NCBI GenBank assembly: GCA_949130485.1
Contig: OX422189.1
Location: 2,985,720-3,049,719 of the forward strand
Direction of reading: 5' to 3'
Origin: Agelas oroides
Taxonomy: Eukaryota > Porifera > Demospongiae > Agelasida > Agelasidae
Length of the DNA stretch: 64,000 nt
Shown one piece after another: positions 10,641 through 22,098 of this stretch (position 1 is its first letter; every line of letters begins with the position of its first letter). A program made the translations under genes and the position numbers. The notes beneath the pieces were generated by a model that worked only from the letters and a program-made list of their open reading frames with translations, searched no databases and was not told where the DNA came from.

Positions 10641-10889
10641 GATACATGTATGGCTGGAGAGGTATGACATTCCTCAGTGCCTTCTGGGGGGTGGTGTCAT
10701 AGTGTTTGTTTTTACACTTTAGACTGACATGGCCTTCAACATGGTGATAACTCACGACCTTATTTATGAAACCCAAGTCCTTACTGTATTACTTGTAGTT
10801 AATGTACATGCACTAGTGGTACCTTTATAGTTATGGCAAGTTTATATATGGTGTGACAATTATGATGATTATGATGTGTGAGATGACTT

Positions 10890-11250
10890 AGTACTTAGGA
10901 TAAGCCCGAGTGAGCCCCATACTAGTGAGTTGTCTCCATAGCTTACATCCTACTGTATACATATTTGGATCTATTTGTGCACACAAGCGTAAATAATGAA
11001 TTACTGTGCTGTATCTAACTAGCTGGCTATAATAGCTATATACTGCCTAAGTATGGACTATGGGAGACGGACGGCTCACAGACAGCAAAGAGTAGCGTAG
11101 TGGCCTCAAGTACATAGACTGTATGCCCATGCTGCTCGTAGGCAGCAGAAATGGCTCATTTGTAAAGCACTTCGTCCACAGTAGCTGCCTAAAGCAGTGC
11201 AAATGGCTGCATTGTCTGCATGTGTGGTCAACTACATTGGGCTATTAAAG
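10890..11250. mobile_element. Diverged remnant of the GCCCCACACTAG transposon family
   Basis: Opens with AAGCCCGAGTGAGCCCCATA and CTAGTGAG, the same terminus as the copies at 12603 and 55085. The body shares only patchy words with them (GGCAGCAG, TAGCTGCC). Confidence 0.4.
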
Positions 11251-11875
11251 GACTGCCTTTACCTACTGCTCTGCACACAAGCTGTGAAATTCTGCTCAAC
11301 TGTTGAGCTTCCTATACAGAGCACACTAATTCTATATTTAGTATCACCAAAATAGCAAGTTATAATAGGATTGTAGCAGGATTTTGAAGTGTGTGGTAAC
11401 ACAATAACATTGACAGTCACAACTTGGGTTTACTGCCAGATGCTTCAAACAAACTCAGGCTAGCAGTGGAACCTCTACTGTCTATGAGCAACATAGGTCA
11501 TGCATAACCCTTACTTAGACTAAGCTCTCTGAAATTCCTCTGGTTGTGAACGATCTGAATTCAGATCGTCTGTCAGACAGGGCATAGATTGTAATTGAGG
11601 GAGCTTACAGAATACCTAGAGATAAGCTACCATGCATGGTTCAAATGCAGCTGAGTCACAATAAGTGCCAGCTACCCATATCCATTAATACTCCTTCTTG
11701 TAAAGCCTCTCATGGGACTCAATCTATTGTTGCTGCTATCTGGTAGTACTCAGGGTTTTGATTGGTCATTCTGGTACCCTTTATCCCTGCAGTCATTGAA
11801 GGGTAGATCCATTGGTAGCAGAGATAGAATCTCCATCTTTTTGGCAGCTGCTGGTACTGAGCAGTTTAGAACATG

Positions 11876-12237
11876 TACCGTATAGCGGGAAATTTTTGCG
11901 AGGTCCAAATTTTCTCGACCCACGACCAAAACGCGAAAATAAGAACCGCGAAAATTTGAACACGTGAACTTTTGCGTGAACATTTGAACTCGTGGAGATT
12001 TGCACACATGCGTTTTGTGAGCTAGTCTCGCTCAATCTGACGATGGCACTGTATCGCTATTTCAAACCGGCAGACGACATCCTACCTCTCCCACGGGAGA
12101 TCTGTTTGCCCAGTGATGATAAAGGGGCGTGGTCAATAGCTCACGCTAAATGCGAAAATTAAAACCACCAAAAGTTCTTCTGGAGGCGAAACGGGATTTT
12201 GGCGAAGTTGGACCAGCGAAAATTTCCCACTACGGTA
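11876..12237. mobile_element. CCGTATAGCGGG-type TIR element (TA target)
   Basis: Left end TACCGTATAGCGGGAAATTT, right end complement of TACCGTAGTGGGAAATTTTC. TA flanks each side, compatible with Tc1/mariner. Inside, a short frame starts MALYRYFKPADDILPLP; small openings of this style (Y-x-x-F) also begin the frames in the 22550 and 25148 elements, so it may be the remains of a transposon protein. Confidence 0.65.
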
Positions 12238-12602
12238 TGTAGTGTTTATCTAAGGTTTTCACTAGTTGGAGCATTACAGGTGAGGACAGTGAACCCCATA
12301 TGTATTGCGTCATGGTCTGTGTTCGGCTTGCTAAGGCTCTCTCCATTCAGCGATATTAAGAAATAGAGCTTTCCTTATACAAAGGTATGTTATGATAGCT
12401 CCAGGCAAGTTAGTGTACCAAAAAGAGCAGTCAAGAATTTACAAAGAAGGCAGGATGAAATCAGTTGTCCCTGGATGCACACAGGATGTTCTCACAAAAC
12501 TCACAGGATGAAAGGTGGATGCATTAAGGATCAGAATGATATCATCCATGCAGTGACCAGCTATGGGTGATGTCATCAGTTGTCTATGGCAAATTAATAC
12601 AT

Positions 12603-13165
12603 TGTACCTTGAGCAAGCCCCACACTAGCAAGACTGCATTGCGCACGTGTGTGTACGTATATATGCTTGTTTGCGGCCATATACCATAAATTTTAAATGA
12701 GCATATTTAAATATTTTACTGAGATCAAGCTCGTGCACTCAGAAGGTGAAGGGCTTATTGCCAGAGTGCAGCGTTGGCTACCCGGAGTGGAGATGACTGA
12801 AGTTGAAACATGCATGGCAACTTACTTCTGGTTTGTGCTGCTACGGATCATCAACAGCAGGCTGCTCACAGGCAGTACAAATTTAATATGGACGGTCATG
12901 ACAGTGGTTGAGGACGCTTCAGGTAAGGGCCATGCATAAACGGTACTCATGAGCATCACAAATTCAGCTCATAATTTCAGTGAGCTTAGTCCATCCATGT
13001 GTAGCCACGTTAGCTGCCCTGGCTGCAATTTGTTGGCATATGGGATATACCTAGCTAGCTACCTCTGATGTGGACTTATCTACTACATGTATGTGTCATC
13101 AAGCTTGACTTACATGTATTACGCTCATGTAACAGTAGACAGTGACCAATCCTGCTCACCCCACG
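12603..13165 (+). mobile_element. GCCCCACACTAG-family transposon, copy 1
   Basis: Left terminus GAGCAAGCCCCACACTAG, right terminus near TGCTCACCCCACGATGATGA. The interior (CATAAATTTTAAATGAGC, GTGCAGCGTTGGCTACCCGG, GCTGCTCACAGGCAGTAC) is present in inverted order at 55085-56060 and more weakly at 56965-57530. The frame at 12697-12939 is shadow coding with no known domain. Confidence 0.6.
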
Positions 13166-13415
13166 ATGATGAATCAACAAAAATATTTACACCTATGAGA
13201 CTTGGTTACTCAGTGTTTGCTGCTGACATCCAATATCCTGTGTGTTCATGAAGCCGTATGGTCAAAGGACACATTATATTGTTACTGTAGCTACATGATC
13301 AAAGGAGTTCTGGCCACAAACTCAAGGAAGTGCTTGTACTTCCTGAGTTAATGAATGCTCACAGGAAGCAGCTTACTTGGGATGACCTCAGCACTCATTG
13401 CACACACAGCTGTCA

Positions 13416-13573
<158 letters not shown>

Positions 13574-14256
13574 ACACATCTTCCACATAGTAGCTCATGG
13601 CTCAGTCCTATTTCCCCATGGCTTGCTAGTTCCTTGCATATCCTAGATCTCCATGTGCACTGTGACTGCATGGAAGTGCAGTGAGTACATGCACCTCTCT
13701 CTTCTTATTCGTCTGATTGAAGTGCACTATTACTGGTGTTGCTAGGCTGAATAGTAAGATCATCAAATGTGGTGCTAGCTAGGGGTATGGTACATAGTTA
13801 GTGCACCATGCCCACTCAGCGCATGTGTGCTTTTTTAATGTGTTGGTTGTTTGTCTTGTATTACCTGTGTATGTAACTGTGGGCAGGGAGCAATACCTTT
13901 GAAGATAACTACATACATGGGAACTGACTCAGTCAACTCGCGACTGAGAGCATGCAATATGTGTAGTACTGAGGAAAAGAAGCCTGCTTAGCAATGCCTC
14001 AGTCTGATAGCTGAGCTGTGTGAGTGTGTACCTATACCATAGGCTGGGAGTTATGTTATTGACACATTCATTGTGCAAATGTATTCCAATTAAAGCCCAG
14101 TTTAGGTACGTATTCATTGATATGTTACACATGTAAACATTGGAGGATGAATTTAGATGTGCAGCAGTTGACAAAACAGGAAAGTTACTCTTCATTTAAT
14201 GTACTGATAGTTTAGCTACATGTATCTTCATCGGGCACAATTTTTGTTCCCCTTTG

Positions 14257-14400
14257 AGGTCAAAGTCTAGGTTGCAACGGAGGCACTATTTTGCTTACAA
14301 CGTAGCCTGTCAAGCTAGATCTCTCTCACTCTTCAGGTGTGTTAGAGAGAATATCTAGCTTGATAGACTACTTGCAACCTAGACTTTGACATCAAAAGGG
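14257..14400. mobile_element. MITE just upstream of the Rac start
   Basis: GGTCAAAGTCTAGGTTGCAA and TCAAGCTAGAT are mirrored as complements in the right half (ATCTAGCTTGATAGACTA, TTGCAACCTAGACTTTGAC). It ends within 60 bp of the Rac start codon, in the putative 5' UTR intron. Confidence 0.85.
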
Positions 14401-14457
14401 AACTGTTTGTATGACATCAAGCTATATGCTGTATGCTGTTCCTCTCTGTCCTATAGG

Positions 14458-14576
14458 ATGGCGAAAACAGAACGGGATATAAAATGTGTGGTGGTGGGAG
14501 ATGGGTCCGTAGGAAAGACTTGTATGCTCATCTCATACACAACAAACTCCTTTCCTGGAGAATATGTACCTACTAT
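14458..14576 (+). CDS. RAC: Rac/Rho-family small GTPase, exon 1
   Basis: Rac GTPases switch actin, NADPH oxidase and adhesion signalling by binding GTP at the plasma membrane. This exon encodes residues 1-39 plus two bases: [20 protein letters not shown], with P-loop GDGSVGKT at 14-21 (canonical Rac has A where this has S) and switch [10 protein letters not shown]. Donor AT|GTGAGTT. CTATAG directly precedes the base before ATG, so a non-coding first exon probably lies upstream. The effector segment is joined across the intron as PTI-FDNY, as in Rac and Cdc42. The same gene continues at 16263. Confidence 0.85.
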
Positions 14577-14658
14577 GTGAGTTCAAGGGAGGGAGGGGGG
14601 AAGTGTTGTAATATACATGTGCAACTATTCACATGTATAGTGTAGCCTCATTCTACCT

Positions 14659-14903
14659 TAGCCTTGTTCCCAGGCCTTCCCACTGACAGTTTCGATCACT
14701 TACAGTGTGCAAAATCAGTGGTGGAAGGCCTGGTCCATTTTACCCCATGAATGTTGCCAATATTTACCTAGGTAGACAGGAGGAGTGCCTGACAGAAAGA
14801 ATAAGCTTTAGGCTTAGTTCTGTTAGACCAATCCTTCACCCTCTGTTTTTGCATGCTACAAGCAATCAAAAATGGATGGTGGGAAGGCCTAGGAATGAGG
14901 CTA
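14659..14903. mobile_element. TAGYCTCG-family MITE, diverged
   Basis: Left end TAGCCTTGTTCCCAGGCC, right end complement (GGCCTAGGAATGAGGCTA). Inner words TTTCGATCACTTACAGT and CTACAAGCAATCAAAAATGG are inverted partners, as in the 53198 element. No clear target duplication. Confidence 0.65.
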
Positions 14904-15672
14904 CTTGTATCTATTAATCTGAGGAGTATGGTGTATCCCAGACAGTGGTGTCCCACATACTGTTTCTGGTCGGGAAACAACCCCTTACCCAACCTTGTAC
15001 CCTACCAGAAACACAAAACCATATGAAACAGGTTGGATGTCCCAGACTCTCACTACCTCCAGTATTTGATTGCTTCCAGTATGTAAACAGGGAGGGAGAA
15101 AGCCTGGAAATCTTGTCATGTGCGGTGATGTCATGTAACGTGAGGTAGCAGGAGGTAGACAGACAGGGGGCAGTACCCAATGAAGAATGTTGAGGTCCTT
15201 CCTTGTGCAAGGTCTGGGAGCTAGAACATTTTGAAGTTAGTGTCAATACAGCTCATTGTTTAATACACTGAAGATCGCCAGTCTACCGCTAGTGTCGGGA
15301 GCATCTCTCCGCCTTGCGTTCTACGCTTGGCTACGCCACACCGAAGGCCTGAAACGTTTATCCGCCATCTTGCAAGATTGCACGTGGGGTGTGCATTGAT
15401 TAGAAATAGGTCACTTGCGAATATATTTTTTACCTTCAAATGTTCGGGAATTCGAACGAATGTTTGAATGTTAGTACATTCGTTCAGGCCCAATTTCTAA
15501 CTTTTTGTGTTTTTTTTTGCGATCAAACACCAGCTTGTGAAAATTTCTTTCTGCAAAAATTTCTTCCTCCAAACGTTTCCTGCTGAAAATGAGTTGAGGA
15601 AGCTGATCATATTGCTGTTGAGCCATGGATCCAGCAACTGAACAGAGAATTGACCCACCTCATAGTAGAAAC

Positions 15673-15985
15673 GAGCAAATAGCGGAAATTTTTCCTGGAA
15701 TGTCATTTACAGTCAACTTGCCGCAACTGTGAATGGATCCTCGGAGTAGCTCGCTCCCTTTTGGCATAGCATTTGTTCTCAGAGCGACCAACACACTTCT
15801 GATGTGTAGCTCGTTTCGACATTGAAGTGCATGCTGAGTTCCCTAGCAGGGTCATCATTTCCATGTGTGAAGTTGTAGGGGGTGTGGTCATAGATCATGA
15901 CCTTGTTGCAACATTGCAAATTGAGAAGAAAAAAAATTTTTCTGGCACATTTGTTTGTGGTTAGCAAAAATTTCCCGCTATATGG
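15673..15985. mobile_element. Diverged CCGTATAGCGGG-type element
   Basis: Left ATAGCGGAAATTTTTCC and right AGCAAAAATTTCCCGCTATA are inverted partners with the termini of the 11876 element. Confidence 0.45.
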
Positions 15986-16079
15986 AAGAATGCACAATTG
16001 TGGTACACTGTGATCAGTTACAGTATGTGGGACAGTAAGTATATATGCGAGTATAGAGGTGTGTATTGATTGGAAGTCT

Positions 16080-16080
16080 G

Positions 16081-16130
<50 letters not shown>

Positions 16131-16221
16131 ACACACGCACACACGTACACACACACACGTACACACACACACGTACACACACACACGTACACACACACAC
16201 ACGTACACATACACACACGTA

Positions 16222-16262
<41 letters not shown>
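16080..16262. repeat. (TC)n then (CA)n microsatellite ending at a splice site
   Basis: About 20 bp of TC followed by about 160 bp of CA interrupted by GTACACAC words. The last CACAG is the Rac exon 2 acceptor. Confidence 0.95.
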
Positions 16263-16707
16263 CTTTGATAACTACACAGCAAATGTATTTGTGGATGGTA
16301 GACCTGTTAGCCTGGGGCTATGGGACACAGCAGGACAGGATGACTATGACAGGCTGCGACCACTCTCCTACCCTGACACAGACATCTTCCTAATCTGCTT
16401 CTCCCTCGTCAATCCTAACTCTTTTGCCAACGTCGCAGACAAGTGGTATCCAGAAATCAGCCACCATGCACCCGAGTTGGATTTGCGAGACAACACGGCA
16501 GAGGTGGAGAGATTGAGATCCCGCAAGCAGAGTCCGATCACACCACAGCAAGGGGAGGCGATGCGGAAGAAGATAGGAGCAGTGTGTTTCAAAGAGTGCT
16601 CTGCACTGACACATGCAGGACTTAAAGATATTTTTGATGAGGCAATTAAAGTGGTTTTGTTTCCTGAGACCAAGAAGAAGAAGAGGTCAAAGTGCACTAT
16701 ACTCTGA
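16263..16707 (+). CDS. RAC: Rac-like GTPase, exon 2, lacking the G4 motif
   Basis: Residues 40-187. [12 protein letters not shown] completes switch I and strand 2; [17 protein letters not shown] is the G3/switch [13 protein letters not shown] leads to helix 3. The family then has NTPIILVGTKLDLRD, but here HHAP is followed directly by ELDLRD, so about nine residues carrying strand 5 and the TKxD guanine-recognition motif are absent (junction about 16473/16474), with the frame kept. The 13-residue Rho insert helix region, ECSALT (G5), a KKKKRSK polybasic tail and CTIL (CaaX ending in Leu, predicting geranylgeranylation) are present. The total is 187 aa against about 192 for Rac. It could be a functional atypical Rac, a recent loss-of-function paralogue or an assembly deletion. 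Confidence 0.85.
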
Positions 16708-16743
16708 AGAACGTAGCAAGAACACGGAATCACTGAATGAGAC

Positions 16744-16749
16744 AATAAA
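16744..16749 (+). promoter_or_regulatory. Polyadenylation signal for the Rac gene
   Basis: AATAAA lies 37 bp after the TGA stop, a plausible distance if the cleavage site follows closely. Confidence 0.55.
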
Positions 16750-17319
16750 CTGGTACAGTAACTTTCCTTATTATTGTATTGTTAATTTTTTAGAATGCTT
16801 ATTTTGTATGGCTGGTACTTACGTACATTGTTTCAACTGTCTCTATTAGTCTAAGATATTATGTGTTATACATTATTGCATCTTCTTCCCAAAGTTCTAT
16901 TTGTTTGTTCAAGGGATTTATGTACCAGTGCTATAGGATTGTCCATTTTTCATAGTATTTGCCTGCATTCATGCTTTTTGCTTTCTCCACCTTTGTAATG
17001 TGCTGTGCAGGTAGTTGTATCACTGGAGCATTCAGTGATGACCTGGTGCATTAAGTATCGTGTTGAGTGTGTGCTTCTTTTCATCCACAGTTGTACTTCT
17101 GTTTGCAGTATCACCTGATTTGAAAGTACACAACATTCATATACTGCCATACCTGGGGCCTTCACCATCACCTACACTAATTAAAAGTTGAGTATGTGAA
17201 GGCCTGGATATAATTGAGGGGAAAGTTCATGACCAAACCACACTGAAAACATCTTCACGTGCATCCTGCTCCAGTTTTCCTTACTTTACAACACAGAGAC
17301 CTCAGACTGCAGGTACTGT
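16750..17319. other. Rac 3' flank, nothing recognised
   Basis: A/T-rich sequence without long frames or inverted repeats. Confidence 0.5.
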
Positions 17320-18765
17320 ATTGTACCGGGCAAGCGCCCATCTCCAAACAAGTGCCCACCCCTTGGTTTTGACAGTTCTGTGGTTTTTCAAGGCCCTCAG
17401 TGTAACCGCCCACCAGCGACAGGAGGGTTGCAAAAGCTAGTTTCTTCTCAAGTTCTGTCTGCTTGTTCTCTTTTTTCGATCACGACTTCTCAACAGCCAT
17501 GACAGTGCTGTGTGGGACCTCCTCCATTGAGCATCACATTGGACTCACCATCTTACTGCAGATATTGCCATGCTGTTAGGTAGCTGGCAGCATTTATGCA
17601 AATGCTATCCCTGAACACACATAACATAGATGCTGAGTAGTTTTGCCTACTTTGCCTCCATTCTTTAATTAGTGGGAAAAGGTCCTAATTTGACTCCCCA
17701 CTAAAAAAGCAAATTACAGTGCTTAGTTTGACCCCCCACTGGGAAGTGAGTTACACATGCAGTAATGTTTGTTTGTCCCCATTGAGTGAGTTAACTACAC
17801 ATGCAGTACTGTTCTCAGTGTTCTGAGATGCATTATACTGCTATCAGTGCAGAAGTAGTTTTACAACCATAGCAATCGTGTGCACAAATTAAGTGTCTCA
17901 TGAGCTGACCCCATCCACCTGCTAGCTAGGGAGATGTATCCAGCTATGGGGCTATACTGTCATGTTGCAGCTAATTATTTCAACATACAACAGAGAGTAC
18001 GTACATCTCTGTCTCTTCCCCTCATCCATGATGCACAGCAAACAAAAAATTCTTTTTCAAGTAGTGATGTGTTTACAGAGACTGGACACATACAATAAAA
18101 CTAACATTGTGTATGTGACTATGGGTGTAGCTGTTGTAACATTGATCATATAACAAGTTCATCAATGCTATATTGCATGGAGCTACTATAGTATAATGGT
18201 AGCAATAACTATAATCATCATTCAAGTTGAATTCTTGTACTATCTCTAAGTAGTCTCTTTGTGTTCTCTGACATCCCCCGCTGGAATCCAAGTCTAAAAA
18301 ATGCAGATGTTCAACAATCAGTTCTGCTGTCTATACAATAATTGAGTGCCACACCCTCCAATCAGGTCTCTAAGTGGTCTTCACTATCTCCATAGTGGTA
18401 GCTAGCTACTTTCACACTGGAGTAGTCTAGCAAGCTATATAGACCCTTTCTGTTCCTCAGTACCAATTGCTTTCAATATAGGCACTGGGAGGAAGGGTCT
18501 GAAGACTTAGGATCACTTTACATTGATCATGCATAAAGCACACAATTATTCATTGGTCACACCTAGATGCTGCTGCCACTGCTGGTTACCAATGTTTGAG
18601 TGGTGATCCAGCTTGGTTTTCAGTGGCATCTCAGGCAATCATAGGTCCATGGAAGCACTGAATAACACAGGTTTTCCTGCTAAACTTTGACCCTATACAG
18701 AAAATTGGGCCAAAAGTAGGGGGTAGGCGCTCGTTCGAGGATGGGAGCTTTTTTTGTGAGACTAC
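17320..18765. mobile_element. Putative degenerate TIR element of about 1.4 kb
   Basis: Left AAGCGCCCATCTCCAAAC and GTGCCCACCCCTTGGTTTTG; right end, read as complement, gives AAAGCTCCCATCCTCGAAC then GAGCGCCTACCCCCTACTTT. Similar order in inverted orientation suggests ends of one element. No transposase seen. A small hairpin at about 18442-18512 (AGACCCTTTCTG / AAGGGTCT) is nested inside. Confidence 0.4.
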
Positions 18766-18894
18766 AGTACATGTGCAAAGCCTACATTCACCACGGTGCT
18801 GCGGAACGGAAAGTGTCTGGCTTGCAAGACTAATTTCTGCTGCTAGTGTACTGACAACATGAAGCTGGTAAATCTTCAGTTGGTTGATTTAATT

Positions 18895-19038
18895 AAAACC
18901 CTTTAAACCCTATAATGCACTTTTGGTTACATCATACTGCGCACTGTGCAGAAAAGATAGTCTCTGCGCACTGCGCGTGCAGGTTCTGCGTCAGCAGAAA
19001 GGGTGGGACAGGGGGAGGTGGGTGGGGTCACTCAAGTC
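18895..19038. mobile_element. Truncated ACCCTTTAAAC element at the edge of the LRR array
   Basis: ACCCTTTAAACCCTATAATG through GGTGGGTGGGGTCAC matches one end of the complete element at 44470-44989. It stops abruptly at about 19038, exactly where sequence typical of LRR introns (ATAACGACTGGTGATAAAAT) begins. Confidence 0.75.
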
Positions 19039-19207
19039 ATAACGACTGGTGATAAAATTCTACAGCACAATACCTCAAGAAATGTTAAGCTCATATGTAT
19101 CACAGTAACTCAACATGAGTTTATTTCCTCATTTTGTAGCATTCTTTGTACCTCCAAATTAGCAGTATGAAATATGGAACTAGTTACTTACTATACTAGT
19201 TACTTAC

Positions 19208-19291
19208 TTCAGTGTTTTCAAGCTTTGGTTCACTCTCAGAGCACCAGCCAGTGCAGACGCTCCAGAATCTCCAATTGCATTCCATTCAAGA
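19208..19291 (-). CDS. LRR exon, type B (leftmost)
   Basis: 84 bp, reads LEWNAIGDSGASALAGAL and ends SLKTLK. Last LRR exon in transcription order; nothing resembling a further exon is found between it and the array edge at 19.04 kb. Reading on past the donor gives a stop at once. Confidence 0.8.
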
Positions 19292-19720
19292 CTGTGGAAG
19301 GGATACCCCAGAATTAGTACAAATAGTGCTTGTTACAATAGGGCATTATGTAGGAGTGGCTTCCTGTTAATTGCTCATCTGATTGCGATAATACCCAATT
19401 CACTCAAAATTACTGTTGTGTTTAGTTTACAATTACTGAGGAACATGTTGAGCAACAGTGTATGTAGTGAGTGCTACTGTTGTCAGACTTTCACACAGCA
19501 AGAACAAAACTTGATTACAATCAGACCATACTCATGTTCACCTGGAAATAGGCAATATTGTAAAGTCCCAACATCAACATCTTTCACAGTCAATTCAACA
19601 TGAGTTTGATTTGTAGCCGAGCTCTGAGTTAGCAGTATGTACGTAATGTGGAACTGACCTTGAGTGTGATCAGGCTGTTTTTGTGGCGTTCTTGAATTAA
19701 AACCAAATATTTATTCTTTT

Positions 19721-20608
19721 TAACCCTCGGCGCGCATGCGCAGCGAGGGTTACAGTACTTGGTCTGTGTGTCTGTGTGTCTGTCTGTGTGTCTGTTACTC
19801 AACATCTCACTTTACACGTGATTATTCGTGCCACAAACGATACTAACCTTCTCAGCGGCGGATGAAGGTTGAAAATTTTAAGCGATTTTCTCTGAAAATG
19901 CTTTGTTGTGAAGCTAGAGCGTTTCCTGTTGATATGGCTACATGATACATGTAAGTCGGCCATTTTTTACTCCGCGGAAAACGCGCATGCGTATGAATCT
20001 GGACCATGTGGCTAGCGGCCATTTTGTTCTTGGGAGAGACGTTCTTTGCGAGTTCGATTATTGGCCATTGGCAGTAAGTATGCCTCCAACAAAGGTATGC
20101 CCGCAGTGTAAAGCTGCTGTACCTGTAAGACAGAAGACATGTGAACGCTGTGATCATGTCTTTCGATCCAAACGAAAAGCAGAGTGTAATTTGCGAGAGA
20201 AAGCTATGAAACATATGAGATCAGTAGAATCAGATAGTGTGAAATCAGCTAGGAAAGCTAAAGATAAGTTGCACAAGGCCTGTGAAAGAGCGTCAGAAAC
20301 TCGTGAGCGAACTTTGTATAGGCAGGAACAAAACAGAATGCGCATGGCAAGCATGAGAGAGTCTGAAACCTTTGAGCAAACTGTGCAGAGGAAAGAGCGA
20401 GACAGAATACATCATATCTTATTCCAAAAGTACCATGCCCACTTGTGCTGTTTTGAGACAATTAAAACCTCATTACTTAATAATTACTTATTAACATGCC
20501 CACTTGTGCAACTCTATAACCTATCATCAATCACCTAAACCAATTATGATAAGCATAAACACTTATCATCTACCTTGCGCCGAGGGTTTTGCACTTCAGT
20601 GCTGTTCA
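19721..20608 (+). mobile_element. Helentron-like insertion
   Basis: Inserted in an LRR intron: the paralogous site near 37840 reads ATTCTTTTTCTTTTGTG without it. Left end TAACCCTCGGCGCGCATGCG, right subterminal GCGCCGAGGGTTTT is its inverted partner. A 3' hairpin GCACTTCAGTGC lies six bases before the end. There is no target duplication and insertion is within a T run. Helentrons and their HINE derivatives have this layout (T|T target, subterminal inverted repeats, 3' hairpin). The element carries the ORF at 20080-20538. Confidence 0.65.
20080..20538 (+). CDS. Zinc-ribbon plus charged helix protein, Helitron-associated fragment
   Basis: From the Met at 20080: MPPTKVCPQCKAAVPVRQKT then CERCDHVFRSKRK, a CxxC-CxxC zinc ribbon. 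This is followed by a very basic helical stretch with an ASxRxSETxEQTVQRxxRDR pattern at about residues 70-125. Runs of the ASETxEQ kind are familiar at the N-terminus of Helitron replicase proteins and their relatives in animals. The reading frame extends upstream to 19942, but the zinc ribbon start is the more natural one. After about residue 125 the sequence becomes non-charged and looks like read-through. No Rep or helicase domain is present, so this is a fragment. Confidence 0.5.
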   Translation: MPPTKVCPQCKAAVPVRQKTCERCDHVFRSKRKAECNLREKAMKHMRSVESDSVKSARKAKDKLHKACERASETRERTLYRQEQNRMRMASMRESETFEQTVQRKERDRIHHILFQKYHAHLCCFETIKTSLLNNYLLTCPLVQLYNLSSIT

Positions 20609-21466
20609 TTCTTTTGTGTACTCAGTGGCTGACCAATGGATTCCAGGTTCAGGTTGTTGGTGCCATAGCAAGGCTAGACAATTGGCATTGTTGTTGCCAT
20701 AGCAATAGAACATGGCTTTGACACATTATTAGTATATAGAAATCCCACATTTCTGCTGCTACTGTACTGACAATTCAATGGTGCTGGTATACTCGGGTCT
20801 ATTAAGGCATGTCTGCACAGCGCAATGCGTGCATTAAATCACACCCAAGGAAAATGACTTGTTGCGAGGCGGATGGTTTGGGCTTGGTCCTTAAGAGTGC
20901 ATCTGCTTGAAAACATGAAGTAATCAACCATTAGCCCAGGTGAAATAATAGCAGTAGCTTGAATTAAAATTTATGCTGCAATTTATGTGCTCAAAAGATC
21001 TATATGAAAGTAGATTAGTTATTTTTTCATAGTATATGTGCTGTGCATCATTTCGTGAGTAGGAAGTCGTCCGCCTTTAGCTAACAAAATTTTCACACAC
21101 GTTTACACAATGCCAATTAGTGTGGGCATGGTTTTCTGTCATTAAGGATATTAAGTGTGGTGTATGAAACATTCTCGCCAAGTTTCATTCACAAAGCAGT
21201 ATGCCTAAGGAATCAATGAGCAATTTAGTACTTTGTACAGTCTTGGCCAGAGCTCCAATGCTTTAATATACTTGACTGATGGAGATTGCACGGAATCTCC
21301 AATCACATTTCCCCTCATATTATGAAAGATTGCATAGATAGTGCATTATGTGGGTGTGGCTTTGTATTAATGTCAAGTGACAATCATAATGGTGACAAGA
21401 AAAGAAAAATCATTAAAAACGACAAGAGATGTAGGGATGGCATGACAAAAAATAACACAAACAAGG

Positions 21467-21590
21467 GAGGATATAAAAGTGAAGGTAAATATACAAAGCC
21501 TTATCCACCCCTACATCTTTTTACACTAAAGTTGCACTTTAATGTGAGAAAGATGCAGGGATGTATATTTACCTTCACTTTTATATCCTT
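21467..21590. repeat. Hairpin repeat inside the composite insertion
   Basis: GGATATAAAAGTGAAGGTAA is mirrored by TTACCTTCACTTTTATATCC around an inner inverted pair (CTACATCTTTTTAC / GAGAAAGATGCAG). Confidence 0.85.
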
Positions 21591-22098
21591 TTATATTTGT
21601 GCACTTTTTTGGTGATGTTTTTTAATATTCTCAGATGTGAACACTATATCAAGTGCAACCACAACCGCATACCTTGAAACGGTATTCACAGTTAAGTAAT
21701 TGTTCATGTAAGTCCAAGCATGTATGTAACCATGGCACGTACAGGTAGTTTGGACTCCAGACCCTACAGTACAGGCTTTAATCCACCTTGCTTTAAATGC
21801 TCCAGAGCTTCATTCTAGCTCTTAAAAGCTTGGAGTACACTATTCTTATAAACTGTTAAGACCTAGGCTTTACAGTGAAACAAATACGGTTACTGAAGCG
21901 GACCTAGCCTCGTCCCCAGGCAGGCCCCTCCCACCTGGAGAAGCAAGGCTATACTGCAAGTGACAGAAAGCTCAGCAGGGGCCTGGGAACGCTCTATGAT
22001 ATAGCAGTCAGCTGCGCCTTACCTACTCAGTGTCAATAGCACTGTGCATCATCCTCTGTCTTGGGGGCTAGCAAATCGCAGAATCGCGTGCACTAGTC

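Larger units (their letters stand above)
14577..16262 (+). other. Rac intron with MITEs and microsatellite acceptor
   Basis: GT...AG intron of 1,686 bp. Holds a TAGYCTCG-type MITE (14659-14903), a partial CCGTATAGCGGG element and TC/CA microsatellites that run to the acceptor itself. Confidence 0.8.

Noticed and set aside
20154-20461. Minus-strand frames opposite the zinc-ribbon ORF
   Set aside because: No domain or splice support; antisense shadows of the Cys- and Arg-rich plus-strand frame.
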